A stretch of 64,000 nucleotides of DNA, from assembly GCF_042434095.1 (NCBI RefSeq), contig NZ_JBHLUE010000032.1, positions 1-64,000 on the forward strand, written 5' to 3'. This document shows, piece after piece, positions 49,796 to 58,714 of the stretch. Numbering within the stretch: the stretch's first letter is position 1; every line of letters starts with the position of its first letter. Under the pieces are notes generated by a model. It was not told the origin of the DNA. It searched no databases and worked only from the letters and a program-made list of their open reading frames with translations. The stretch is from KBS50 sp042434095. Its GTDB lineage: Bacteria > Actinomycetota > Actinomycetes > Mycobacteriales > Micromonosporaceae. The position numbers were made by a program, and so were the translations under genes.

Positions 49796-52700
49796 GTGAG
49801 CACCATCGTGGTACGCCGACCGCCGCGCCAGCCCGGTCCGGAGCTGCCCACCGGGGAGCTGGCCGTGGCGGCGCCGCCGGAGATTCCCGAGGTGGCCGGC
49901 GGGCGGTGGCAGCAGGCGATGATGGTGCTGCCCATGGTCGGCGGCTCGGTGGCGATGGCCATGATGTTCGGCCGCGGCGGCGGGGCCTACTCCTACCTGG
50001 TGGGCGCCATGTTCGGGGTCAGCTCGCTGGCCATGCTGGTCACCTCGTGGGGCAGCTCGGCCGGCGCCCCGCGGCGCGCCGAGCTCATCGCCGCGCGCCG
50101 GGACTACCTGCGACACCTGGCCGGGCTGCGCCGGCAGGCGCGGGACACCATCGAGCGGCAGCGCGCGGCCCTGTTCTACCGCCATCCGGACCCGGGCCAG
50201 CTCTGGTCGACGGCGGCCAGCCAGCGGATCTGGGAGCGGCGCGCGGGCGACCCGGACTTCGGCGTGGTCCGCGTCGCCACCGGCCCGCAGTCGCTCGCCA
50301 CCCCGCTGCTGCCCCCGGCCACCCGGCCGCTGGACGAGCTGGAGCCGCTCACCGCCGGGGCGCTGCGCCGGTTCCTCGACACCTACTCGGTGGTGCCGGA
50401 CCTGCCGGTGGCGGTGTCGCTCCGGGCCTTCGCCCGGATCGTCGTCCGGGATCCGGCCGCTGCCACGGCGACGGACGTCCGGGCGATGGCCGACACCGGC
50501 GGCCGGTCGCTGGTCCGGGCCCTGCTGGTGCAGCTCGCGGTCTTCCACGCCCCGGACGAGCTGATGATCGCGCTGTGCGCCGGGCCCGAGCGGCGCGCCG
50601 CCTGGGAGTGGCTGAAGTGGCTGCCACACGTCCTGCACCCCACCCGGGTCGACGCGCTCGGGCCGGTCCGGCTGGTCACCAGCTCGCTGGCCGAGCTTGA
50701 GGGGCTGCTGGAGGACGTGCTCGGCAGCCGCTCCCGGTTCAGCCCGCTCGGCCCGGCCACCAACGGCCCGCAGCTGCTGGTCCTGCTGGACGGCGCGGAC
50801 ATGACCGGAGCGACCGCGCTGACCGGCGAGGGCGGCATCGACGCGGTGACCGTGCTCGACCTGGACGCGCCGGCGCCGCGGCCGGATCCCGGCACGCTCG
50901 CGCTGGAGCTGCGCGGCGACCGGCTGTGCACGCTCACCGCGGACGGGCCCGTGGAGGTCGGTACGCCGGACCGGCTCGGCGTGGTCGAGGCCGAGGCGGT
51001 GGCCCGCCGGCTCGCCCCGCTGCGGCTGGCCGCCGCCCCCGGGCGCTCGGGTCCGGCCCGCCCCGACCCGGGCCTGGCCGAGCTGCTCGGCGTCGGCGAC
51101 CCGGAGTCGTACCCGCTGGCCCGCTCCTGGACGCGCCGTCCCGAGCGGGACCGGCTGCGGGTCCCGATCGGGATCGGCGCCGACGGCGGCGCCGTCGAGC
51201 TGGATCTCAAGGAGTCCGCTCAGGACGGCATGGGCCCGCACGGCCTGCTCATCGGCGCCACCGGGTCCGGCAAGTCGGAACTGCTTCGCACCATCGTGCT
51301 GGGGCTGGCCGTCACGCACTCGTCGGAGGAGCTGAACCTCGTCCTGGTCGACTTCAAGGGCGGCGCCACGTTCGCCTCGCTGGACCGCCTGCCGCACACG
51401 GCCGCGATGATCACGAACCTGCGCCAGGAGCTGCCCCTGGTGGACCGCATGGTCGACGCCATCAACGGCGAGCTGGTCCGCCGGCAGGAGGTGCTGCGCC
51501 GGGCCGGCCTGGCCAGCCTGCGCGACCACGACCGGGCCCGGGCCGGCGGCGCGGCGCTGGCCCCGCTGCCCACCCTGCTGATCGTCTGCGACGAGTTCTC
51601 AGAGCTGCTGGACGCCAAGCCGGACTTCATCGAGCTGTTCGTCCAGATCGGACGGGTGGGCCGGTCGCTCGGGGTGCACCTGCTGCTCGCCTCGCAGCGG
51701 CTGGAGGAGGGCCGGCTGCGCGGCCTGGAAACGCACCTGTCGTACCGGATCGGCCTGCGCACCTTCTCGGCCCTGGACTCGCGGGCCGTGCTCGGCGTGC
51801 CCGACGCGTACGAACTGCCCCGCGCGCCCGGCCACGGCTTCCTGCGGTACGGCACCGAGCCGCTGGTGCGGTTCACCGCCGCGTACGTCTCGGGTCCCCG
51901 GCCCCGACCCCGGCCCCGGCCGCTGGCCGGGCCGGCGGCCCCGCCGCGGATACAGCGCTACTCGACCCACTTCGTGGCCCCCTCGGCGCCGGCGCCGGAG
52001 CAACCGCCGGCCGAGCCCGGGGAAAGCCTGCTGGAGCTGCTGGTGGCCCGGATGGCCGGGCAGGGGCCACCGGCGCACCGGGTCTGGCTGCCGCCGCTCG
52101 CCGCCGCGCCCGCGCTGGGTGAGCTGCTCGGGCGGGTCACCGCCGAGCCGGACCGCGGGCTCACCGTGGCCAACCCGGAGCTGCGGGGCCGGCTGGAGGT
52201 GCCGGTGGCGGTGGTAGACAGGCCGTACGAGCAGCGTCGCGAGCCGCTGTGGCTGGCGCTGCACGGCGCGGCCGGGCACGTGGCGGTGGTCGGCGGCCCG
52301 CAGAGCGGCAAGTCCCAGCTGCTGCGCACGCTCGTCTGCGCGCTGGCGCTCACCCACACGCCGGCCGAGGCGCAGGTCTACTGCCTGGACTTCGGCGGCG
52401 GCTCGCTGGCCGGGCTGCGCGACCTGCCGCACGTGGGCGGGGTGGCCGGCCGGCTGGAGGCGCCCGCCGTGCGCCGTACCGTGGGTGAGGTGGCGGCCGT
52501 GCTCGCCGAGCGGGAGCGGTCCTTCGCGGCGGCCGGGATCGAGTCGATGACCGCGTACCGCGCCCGGCGTACCGCGACCGGACCGGACGCTTCCGCGGAC
52601 CCGGCGGTCGGCGGTGACCGGTTCGGCGACGTCTTCCTGGTGGTGGACGGCTGGCCGACGCTGCGCGGCGAGTACGACGACCTGGAACCGATGATCACCG

Positions 52701-53758
52701 ATCTCGCGACCCGGGGCCTCTCCTACGGCGTGCACGTGGTGGCCAGCGCGCCGCGCTGGCTGGACTTCCGGCCGGCCATCCGCGACCTGTTCGGCGCCCG
52801 GCTGGAGCTGCGCCTCGGCGACCCGACCGACTCGCTGGTGTCCCGGCAGGCCGCCGCGAACGTGCCGGAGAAGTCGCCCGGCCGGGGCATCACGCCGGAC
52901 GGGCTGCACCTGCTCGGCGCGCTCCCCGCGCTGGCCGCCGGCGCCGACCCGGCCGAGCTGGTCTCGGCGGTCCGGGCCAGCTGGGCGGGGCCGCCGGCGC
53001 CACCGGTCCGGCTGCTGCCGCCGGTGCTGCCGTACGCCGAACTCGACCAGGCGGACGCGACCGGCCTGCGGTTGCCGATCGGGCTGGCCGAGGCCGACCT
53101 GCGGACGGTGGCCCTGGACTTCGCCGCCGAACCGCACTTCCTGCTGTTCGGGGACGCCGAGTCGGGCAAGTCCTCGTTCCTGCGCGCCCTGGCCGCCTCG
53201 GTGGTGCGCCGGTTCGCCCCCGAGCAGGCCCGGTTGATCCTGGTGGACTACCGGCGCAGCCTGCTGGGCGCCGTCGAGACCGAGCACCTCATCGGGTACG
53301 GCACGGCCGCGGCGGCCAGCACCGAGCTGCTCGAGTCGGCGGCCGGATACCTGCGACGCCGGCTGCCCGGCGCGGACGTCACGGCACCGCAGCTGCGGGA
53401 CCGGTCCTGGTGGACCGGCCCGGAGCTGTTCGTGCTGGTGGACGACTACGACCTGGTGGCCGCCGGGCCGACCAACCCGTTGCGGACGATCGAGGAGTTC
53501 CTGCCGCAGGCCCGGGACGTCGGCCTGCACCTGGTGCTCACCCGGCGCACCGGCGGCGCCGCCCGAGCGCTGTACGACCCGGTCATCCAGCGGTTGCGGG
53601 AACTCTCCGCGCCCGGGGTGGTGCTGTCCGGGGATCCGGACGAGGGGCCGCTGCTCGGCCCGGTCCGGCCGGCCACGCTGCCGCCGGGCCGTGGTTGGTT
53701 GGTCACCCGGAAGGCAGGGGTACGGCTCATTCAGCTGGCATATCTGCCCCCGCCCTGA
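49796..53758 (+). CDS. eccC: Type VII secretion (ESX) ATPase EccC
   Basis: The motor of ESX secretion, which recognises WXG100-protein signals. 1320 residues, EccCa and EccCb fused in one chain. Two membrane helices are near the N-terminus (MMVLPMVGGSVAMAMMF and YLVGAMFGVSSLAMLVTSW). Three FtsK-type modules follow, with Walker A at residues ~487 (GATGSGKS), ~833 (GGPQSGKS) and ~1119 (GDAESGKS). The matching Walker B stretches are LLIVCDEFSELL, VFLVVDGWPTLR and LFVLVDDYDLVA. All three have the Walker Lys, and the first also has the DFKGG and DEF motifs. GTG 49796 has GGGAGGT ten bases upstream. Confidence 0.95.
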   Translation: MSTIVVRRPPRQPGPELPTGELAVAAPPEIPEVAGGRWQQAMMVLPMVGGSVAMAMMFGRGGGAYSYLVGAMFGVSSLAMLVTSWGSSAGAPRRAELIAARRDYLRHLAGLRRQARDTIERQRAALFYRHPDPGQLWSTAASQRIWERRAGDPDFGVVRVATGPQSLATPLLPPATRPLDELEPLTAGALRRFLDTYSVVPDLPVAVSLRAFARIVVRDPAAATATDVRAMADTGGRSLVRALLVQLAVFHAPDELMIALCAGPERRAAWEWLKWLPHVLHPTRVDALGPVRLVTSSLAELEGLLEDVLGSRSRFSPLGPATNGPQLLVLLDGADMTGATALTGEGGIDAVTVLDLDAPAPRPDPGTLALELRGDRLCTLTADGPVEVGTPDRLGVVEAEAVARRLAPLRLAAAPGRSGPARPDPGLAELLGVGDPESYPLARSWTRRPERDRLRVPIGIGADGGAVELDLKESAQDGMGPHGLLIGATGSGKSELLRTIVLGLAVTHSSEELNLVLVDFKGGATFASLDRLPHTAAMITNLRQELPLVDRMVDAINGELVRRQEVLRRAGLASLRDHDRARAGGAALAPLPTLLIVCDEFSELLDAKPDFIELFVQIGRVGRSLGVHLLLASQRLEEGRLRGLETHLSYRIGLRTFSALDSRAVLGVPDAYELPRAPGHGFLRYGTEPLVRFTAAYVSGPRPRPRPRPLAGPAAPPRIQRYSTHFVAPSAPAPEQPPAEPGESLLELLVARMAGQGPPAHRVWLPPLAAAPALGELLGRVTAEPDRGLTVANPELRGRLEVPVAVVDRPYEQRREPLWLALHGAAGHVAVVGGPQSGKSQLLRTLVCALALTHTPAEAQVYCLDFGGGSLAGLRDLPHVGGVAGRLEAPAVRRTVGEVAAVLAERERSFAAAGIESMTAYRARRTATGPDASADPAVGGDRFGDVFLVVDGWPTLRGEYDDLEPMITDLATRGLSYGVHVVASAPRWLDFRPAIRDLFGARLELRLGDPTDSLVSRQAAANVPEKSPGRGITPDGLHLLGALPALAAGADPAELVSAVRASWAGPPAPPVRLLPPVLPYAELDQADATGLRLPIGLAEADLRTVALDFAAEPHFLLFGDAESGKSSFLRALAASVVRRFAPEQARLILVDYRRSLLGAVETEHLIGYGTAAAASTELLESAAGYLRRRLPGADVTAPQLRDRSWWTGPELFVLVDDYDLVAAGPTNPLRTIEEFLPQARDVGLHLVLTRRTGGAARALYDPVIQRLRELSAPGVVLSGDPDEGPLLGPVRPATLPPGRGWLVTRKAGVRLIQLAYLPPP

Positions 53759-53843
53759 GGAAGTACTGCGGTTCGGCCCGCACCCGGCCGGAAACACGCT
53801 AACCTCCCCTCAGCACGTGTCCGTTGGATGGATTGGCAACGAT

Positions 53844-55175
53844 GTGACTGGGCGGTGGCGTGGTCGAGTGCACGCCGTCTGGCGGATGGCCGCCGCGGCG
53901 CTGCCGACCCTGACCGCGGTCACGCTCGTCGCCGGACCGGCCGGGGCGGCCCCCGCGCCGACCGCTGCGCTGACCTCCGGAGCGCGTGCGTCGACCACCC
54001 TGGTGAGTTCCCTGCCGGCGGGTCGCCGGCAGCCGGCGTTGCCGCTGCTCGGCGACCCGGTCCGGCAGGACCAGTGGCAGCTCAAGGAGATGAACGCCCA
54101 GCGCGCGTGGCAGCTGTCCACCGGCAAGGGCGTCACGGTGGCGGTCGTCGACTCCGGTGTGGACGGACGGCACCCGGACCTCACCGGCCAGGTGCTCCCC
54201 GGCACCGACCTGGTGCGCGGCGCGGGCGACGGCCAGACCGACCCGGTCGGGCACGGCACCACGGTCGCCGGCCTGATCGCCGGCCGCCGGGACGACGACC
54301 GGGGCGTGGTGGGGCTGGCGCCGGACGCCCGGATCCTGCCGGTCCGGGTCCTCGACGAGGAAAACCGGTACGACGACGCGCTCATCGTGGCCCGCGGCGT
54401 GCGCTGGGCGGTGGACAACGGCGCCAAGGTGATCAACATGTCGCTCGGCGGCAACGGCGACAGCCCGGCGCTGGCCGCGGCGATCGACTACGCCTTCGCC
54501 AAGGACGTGGTCGTGGTGGCCTGCACCGGCAACCTGGCGCCCAGCTCACCGGTGGACCGGGTCTGGTATCCGGCCCGCGAGCCGGGCGTGCTCGCGGTCT
54601 CCGGCCTGGAGCGGGACACCAACGGCCTCTGGTCGGGGTCGATCGACGGGCCGGAGACGGCGCTGAGCGCCCCGGCCAGCGGCCTGGTCGGGGCGCGGCC
54701 CGGCGGCTACTGGCCGGTCCAGGGCACCAGCTTCGCGGCGCCGATGGTCTCGGCCACGGCCGCCCTGCTGCGGTCCCGCTGGCCGGCCATGTCCGCCGCC
54801 GACGTGGTCAACCGGCTCATCTCGACGGCCCGCGACCTCGGCCCTCCGGGCCGGGACCCCCAGTTCGGCTTCGGCCGGGTGGATCCGGTCGCCGCGCTCA
54901 CCGCACCGGTGCCGCGGGTGACCTCGAACCCCCTGGACGACCACGTGTCGCCCGGCACCGCCGGCTTCGGTCCGGCGCCCGGCACCATCCCGGCGACCGA
55001 GCCGCCGGCCCGGCAGCTGGAGATCGGGCCGTCCGAGCGGCCGCGCTGGGCGGCCCGGGCCGCGGGTCAGCCGGCCGAGCAGGACGCCCATCCGGGCTGG
55101 GGCTGGTTGCTGCTGGTCGTGGTGCTGGGGGGCGCGGGGACCGTGGAGCTGATCCGCCGCCGCCGTACCCGCTGA
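53844..55175 (+). CDS. mycP: Mycosin (ESX-associated subtilisin-like serine protease)
   Basis: A 443-residue membrane-anchored protease of ESX systems. A signal peptide (LPTLTAVTLVAGPAGAAPA) is followed by the S8 catalytic domain with Asp103 (VVDSGVDGRHPDL), His137 (GHGTTVAGLIAG) and Ser296 (GTSFAAPMVSATAALL). The oxyanion Asn is in VVACTGNLAP. A Pro-rich linker leads to the C-terminal membrane helix (GWLLLVVVLGGAGTVELI) and RRRRTR. It follows eccC by 85 bases. GTG 53844 is the upstream candidate; GTG 53868 or ATG 53886 are in frame, and no site is decisive. Confidence 0.94.
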   Translation: MTGRWRGRVHAVWRMAAAALPTLTAVTLVAGPAGAAPAPTAALTSGARASTTLVSSLPAGRRQPALPLLGDPVRQDQWQLKEMNAQRAWQLSTGKGVTVAVVDSGVDGRHPDLTGQVLPGTDLVRGAGDGQTDPVGHGTTVAGLIAGRRDDDRGVVGLAPDARILPVRVLDEENRYDDALIVARGVRWAVDNGAKVINMSLGGNGDSPALAAAIDYAFAKDVVVVACTGNLAPSSPVDRVWYPAREPGVLAVSGLERDTNGLWSGSIDGPETALSAPASGLVGARPGGYWPVQGTSFAAPMVSATAALLRSRWPAMSAADVVNRLISTARDLGPPGRDPQFGFGRVDPVAALTAPVPRVTSNPLDDHVSPGTAGFGPAPGTIPATEPPARQLEIGPSERPRWAARAAGQPAEQDAHPGWGWLLLVVVLGGAGTVELIRRRRTR

Positions 55176-55219
55176 CCGCCGCGCCGCCGGCCGCCCGTGC
55201 CGGCGGGTTGCATCCGGAC

Positions 55220-56398
55220 TCAGGTGCAGTCGCCGGTTCCGGTGGCCCGGGTGTTGTCGGCGCCCGCCGTGGCCACCGGTGCCGCCTCGGCCGCGGTGAC
55301 CGCGAAGCCGGTGTTGCGGTCGTCGGCGGCGGCCGCGAAGATCACGCCGAGCACCTGACCGGTCGCCGACACCAGGGGGCCGCCGGAGTTGCCGCTCCGG
55401 ACCAGCGCGCGGATCGTGTAGATCTCCCGGGTCACGTCCCCGGTCGAGTAGATGTCCGGGCCGGTGATCCGGCCGACGTCCCGGACCCGGGCCGGGCGGG
55501 CGTCGTACGGGCCGTCCAGCGGGTAGCCCAGCACGATGGCGTCGGCGTTCGTGTTGGCCGGCCGGGGCGCGAAACGCAGGACCGGCGCCCCGATCCCCGG
55601 CGCGTAGATCACCGCGAGGTCGCGCTCGGGGTCGTAGACCACCACCCGCCCGGAGTGGCGCTCCCCGTCCACCTCCACCGACACGCTGCGGGTGCCGGCC
55701 ACCACGTGGGCGTTCGTCATCACCCGGTTGGTGGCGTACACGAAGCCCGAGCCCTCGATCCGCCGCGAGCAGCTCGGCGCCGTACCGAGGACCTTCACCA
55801 CCGACCGCTGGCTGCTGGCCACCACCCGGGAGTTCCGCAGGGTGGGGTCGGGCGGGGCGACCTCCCGGGCCCGGGTGGGGGTGAGCCCGTTGAACACGTC
55901 CGGAAAGCCGTTGGTGTCGACCGTGTCGCGCAACGCGTTCGACAAGGCCTGCGCCTGTTGCGGCAGCACCCGGTCCACCACGCCGAGCAGCGCGCTGTTG
56001 CGGACCGAGCTGGCCAGGCCGGGCAGCGACGACGACCCCAGCGGTACGGCCACCAGCCAGGCCACCAGCAGCACCGCGAAGATCGACACGAAGGCGCCAC
56101 CGACGTCGTCGACCCGGCGGGCCACCCGGTTGGTGATGGCGTGGCGCAGGTGCGAGCCGACCCAGCCGGCGCCCGCCTGGCCGATCACCGCGAGGCCGAA
56201 GATGGTCACCAGCGAGACGATCACCCGCATGGACGGGCTCTCGAACTGCCGGGCCAGCATCGGCCCGAGCTGCAGCCCGATCAGCGCGCCGAGGAAGAAA
56301 CCGGTGAACGAGAGCACGCCGATGACGAATCCCTGCCGGTAACCGCTGATCGCGAAGGCCAGCATGAGCACGAGCAGCACCACATCCACCGCGGACAC
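55220..56398 (-). CDS. MarP-type membrane serine protease (CvpA-like helices plus trypsin-like domain)
   Basis: A 392-residue protein. Four N-terminal transmembrane helices form a CvpA/colicin V-production-like domain (VDVVLLVLMLAFAISGYRQGFVIGVLSFTGFF and following). A periplasmic chymotrypsin-like domain carries His231 (TNAHVV), Asp260 (ERDLAV) and Ser338 (SGNSGGPL). MarP (Rv3671c) in mycobacteria has the same layout and is needed for acid and oxidative resistance; this is its likely orthologue. GTG 56398 is followed by VDVVLLVL, the usual start. It is convergent with mycP. Confidence 0.92.
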   Translation of the reverse strand: MSAVDVVLLVLMLAFAISGYRQGFVIGVLSFTGFFLGALIGLQLGPMLARQFESPSMRVIVSLVTIFGLAVIGQAGAGWVGSHLRHAITNRVARRVDDVGGAFVSIFAVLLVAWLVAVPLGSSSLPGLASSVRNSALLGVVDRVLPQQAQALSNALRDTVDTNGFPDVFNGLTPTRAREVAPPDPTLRNSRVVASSQRSVVKVLGTAPSCSRRIEGSGFVYATNRVMTNAHVVAGTRSVSVEVDGERHSGRVVVYDPERDLAVIYAPGIGAPVLRFAPRPANTNADAIVLGYPLDGPYDARPARVRDVGRITGPDIYSTGDVTREIYTIRALVRSGNSGGPLVSATGQVLGVIFAAAADDRNTGFAVTAAEAAPVATAGADNTRATGTGDCT

Positions 56399-56452
56399 CC
56401 GTCCAATGTACGGGTGCGCCGCCGCGACGGGCGCAGGCCCTCGCGAGCGACG

Positions 56453-56545
56453 CGCCCGGCCCGGTTGAAGCGGGCGCAGCGCCCGGCCGGGTTGATCCGG
56501 GCGCAGCGTCCGGCCGGGTTCAACCGGGCAGAGCGCCCGGCCGGG
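56453..56545. repeat. 27-bp imperfect tandem repeat, about three copies
   Basis: GCGCCCGGCCGGGTTGA-type units with landmarks at 56464, 56491 and 56518, a 27-bp period, between marP and the Nudix gene. Each unit contains CCCGGCCGGG palindromes and may form hairpins. Confidence 0.85.
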
Positions 56546-56579
56546 TGCAGCGCCCGGCCCGGCTGGTCCGGGCGGATGG

Positions 56580-57290
56580 TCAGGGCAGCGGCCCGGCGAC
56601 GCCCTCTCCGGCCTGGGGGCCGGCGGCCGGCGCGGGCGGCGGCGGCAGCTCGCCGATCCGGTCGAGCGGCCACGGCCGGGCCCAGCCGCCCATCTCGAGC
56701 AGGCTGGCCAGCACGCCCGCGGTGAATCCCCAGACCAGCATGCCGCGCACCTGGAAGGCCGGCCCGATCCAACCGCTGGGGTGTCGCAGCCGCAGTCGGT
56801 TGTCCGGATCCACCAGCTCGGCCACCGGCAGCCGGGCGACGTGCGCCACCTCGGCCGGCTCGCGCGGGTGCACCGGGTGGGGCCGGTGCCACCAGGCGAG
56901 CACCGGGGTGACCACGAAGTCGCTCACCGGGATCCAGAGCCGGGGCAGCTGCGCCAGCACGGTCACGGTGGCCGGGTCCAGCCCCACCTCCTCGCGCGCC
57001 TCCCGCAGGGCCGTCGCCGACGGGTCGGCGTCGCCCGGGTCGGCCGCGCCGCCCGGGAACGCCGGCTGGCCCGCGTGGTTGCGCAGCGTCGCGGCCCGCT
57101 GCATGAGGAGCACGTCCGGCCCCGCGCCGGGCGCCTCGCCGAACAGCACGAGCACGGCGCTCTCCCGGCCGCCCTTCTTCGGCGTACGCAGCCGGGTGAA
57201 GTCCTCGGCGCGGGCCGCGCGGGCCCGTTCGGCCAGGCCCCGGGCCCAGTCCGGCGGTTGCGGGACGGACGCCTCGGCAGACCCGGTCAC
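56580..57290 (-). CDS. CoA pyrophosphatase-type Nudix hydrolase
   Basis: A 236-residue Nudix hydrolase. The Nudix box reads GGAADPGDADPSATALREAREEVGL. The preceding VLLMQRAATLRNHAGQPAFPGG matches the NudL/CoAse subfamily (UPF0035 signature before the box), which cleaves CoA to phosphopantetheine and 3',5'-ADP. GTG 57290 overlaps the stop of the TlpA-like gene (GTGA), making nth - tlpA-like - nudix a coupled operon. The Pro-rich C-terminal tail is not conserved. Confidence 0.9.
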   Translation of the reverse strand: MTGSAEASVPQPPDWARGLAERARAARAEDFTRLRTPKKGGRESAVLVLFGEAPGAGPDVLLMQRAATLRNHAGQPAFPGGAADPGDADPSATALREAREEVGLDPATVTVLAQLPRLWIPVSDFVVTPVLAWWHRPHPVHPREPAEVAHVARLPVAELVDPDNRLRLRHPSGWIGPAFQVRGMLVWGFTAGVLASLLEMGGWARPWPLDRIGELPPPPAPAAGPQAGEGVAGPLP

Positions 57291-57901
57291 GACGGCACCC
57301 GGACGCCCAGATGCTGTCGCACCAGCTCGGCCAGCGTCGCGTCGTCGAGGGCGCCCGCGTCGTGCAGGTAGCTGATCCGGCCGGACGCGTCCACCAGGAT
57401 CGTGCTGGGCAACCCCCGGCCACCGGCCCGGATCCGCAGCTCCTCGTTCCGGTCGACCAGCGTCGGGAAGGTCACGCCGAGGTCGCCGGCCAGCCCCGCC
57501 GCGGCATCCCGGTCGTCCCGGGTGTCGACGCCGATGACGTGCAGCGTCCCGCCGGTCCGCGCGGCCAACCGCTGGAACGCCGGCAGCTCCTTCCGGCACG
57601 GCGAGCACCACGCCGCCCACAGATTCAGCACGGCCGGGCCGCGGATGGCGTCGAGCCGTACGTCGGGGCCGCCGGCGAAGCAGGGCAGCGTCAGATCGGG
57701 CAGCGCCTTGGCGGCCGGCTTGGCCGACGGGGGTGCGGCGGCCGGCGTGCCGGCGGGCGACGCGGTCAGCGCCGCGCAGCCGGCGAACGGCGCCGGCGGG
57801 GTGACCGGGACGCCCGGGCGGCCGCCACCGGACCAGCAGCCGGCCACGACCAGCAGGAGCGCCGGCAGCAGGGCCGCAACAACACCCCGCCGGGCCCTCA
57901 T
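57287..57901 (-). CDS. TlpA/ResA-like thioredoxin lipoprotein
   Basis: A 204-residue exported thiol-redox protein. A signal peptide with lipobox VVAGC is followed by a Pro/Ala linker and a thioredoxin domain. The active site is Cys99-Ser-Pro-Cys102 in NLWAAWCSPCRKELPAFQRL, and the cis-Pro is in GLPSTILVDASGRI. It probably reduces or isomerises extracytoplasmic thiols. ATG 57901 overlaps the nth stop (ATGA). The same order nth - tlpA-like - CoAse Nudix - marP is seen in other actinobacteria, as I recall. Confidence 0.92.
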   Translation of the reverse strand: MRARRGVVAALLPALLLVVAGCWSGGGRPGVPVTPPAPFAGCAALTASPAGTPAAAPPSAKPAAKALPDLTLPCFAGGPDVRLDAIRGPAVLNLWAAWCSPCRKELPAFQRLAARTGGTLHVIGVDTRDDRDAAAGLAGDLGVTFPTLVDRNEELRIRAGGRGLPSTILVDASGRISYLHDAGALDDATLAELVRQHLGVRVPS

Positions 57902-58674
57902 GGTGCCTCCGCCGCCACCGCGCGCGCCGGGACCAGCGCCGGATCGAGGCCGGCCCGCTCCGCCAGCTCGTGTGCCCGGGGACCCTTCAGCAGCTTGGCG
58001 GCGGCCGCTCCATCGGTGGGTCCGGTCCCGTACGACGGGCAGAGCTTGGCCAGGGTGCAGGCCCCGCAGGCCGGCGTGCGGGCGTGGCAGACCCGCCGGC
58101 CGTGGAAGATCACCTGATGGGAGAGCAGGGTCCAGTCCCGCTTCGGGAACAGCGCGCCGATCGCGTGCTCGATCTTGACCGGGTCGGCCTCGGCGGTCCA
58201 TCCCCAGCGCCGGACCAGGCGCTGGAAGTGGGTGTCGACCGTGATGCCGGGGACGTCGAAGGCGTTGCCGAGAATGACGTTGGCGGTCTTGCGCCCGATG
58301 CCGGGCAGCGTCACCAGGTCGTCGAGCCGGCGCGGAACCTGACCGTCGAACCGCTCCACCAGCGCCTGACCCAACTTGATCAACGAATCCGTCTTGTTGC
58401 GGAAGAAGCCGGTCGACTTGATCATGACTTCCAGCTCGGCGCGGTCCGCGCCGGCGTAGTCGGCCGCCGTGGGATAGCGGGCGAACAGCTTCGGCGTGAC
58501 CTCGTTGACCTTCTTGTCCGTGCACTGTGCGGACAGGATGGTGGCCACGGCCAGCTCGAGCGGACCGGAATGGTCGAGCTCGCAGTGCGCGTCCGGATGG
58601 GTCTCGGCGAGCACCCGGGCCATCCGGCGGGCCCGCCGCTTCCGTCCGAGGTCGGTCTCGCGCTGCTCGTTCAC
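57898..58674 (-). CDS. nth: Endonuclease III (base-excision DNA glycosylase/AP lyase)
   Basis: Removes oxidised pyrimidines from DNA. 258 residues. The helix-hairpin-helix LVTLPGIGRKTANVILG contains the catalytic Lys, and VDTHFQRLVRR has the catalytic Asp. The 4Fe-4S loop is complete as C-x6-C-x2-C-x5-C (CHARTPACGACTLAKLC). LSAQCTDKKVNEVTPKLF is diagnostic. GTG 58674 is the first start; a ~35-residue C-terminal tail is beyond the family's usual end. First gene of the coupled operon. Confidence 0.96.
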   Translation of the reverse strand: MNEQRETDLGRKRRARRMARVLAETHPDAHCELDHSGPLELAVATILSAQCTDKKVNEVTPKLFARYPTAADYAGADRAELEVMIKSTGFFRNKTDSLIKLGQALVERFDGQVPRRLDDLVTLPGIGRKTANVILGNAFDVPGITVDTHFQRLVRRWGWTAEADPVKIEHAIGALFPKRDWTLLSHQVIFHGRRVCHARTPACGACTLAKLCPSYGTGPTDGAAAAKLLKGPRAHELAERAGLDPALVPARAVAAEAP

Positions 58675-58714
58675 GCCGGCCAGCCTACGTCGGCGCTCCG
58701 ACAGGACCGCCGGC

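Noticed and set aside
51599..53797. 732-codon minus-strand open frame opposite eccC
   Set aside because: Antisense shadow of a certain gene.
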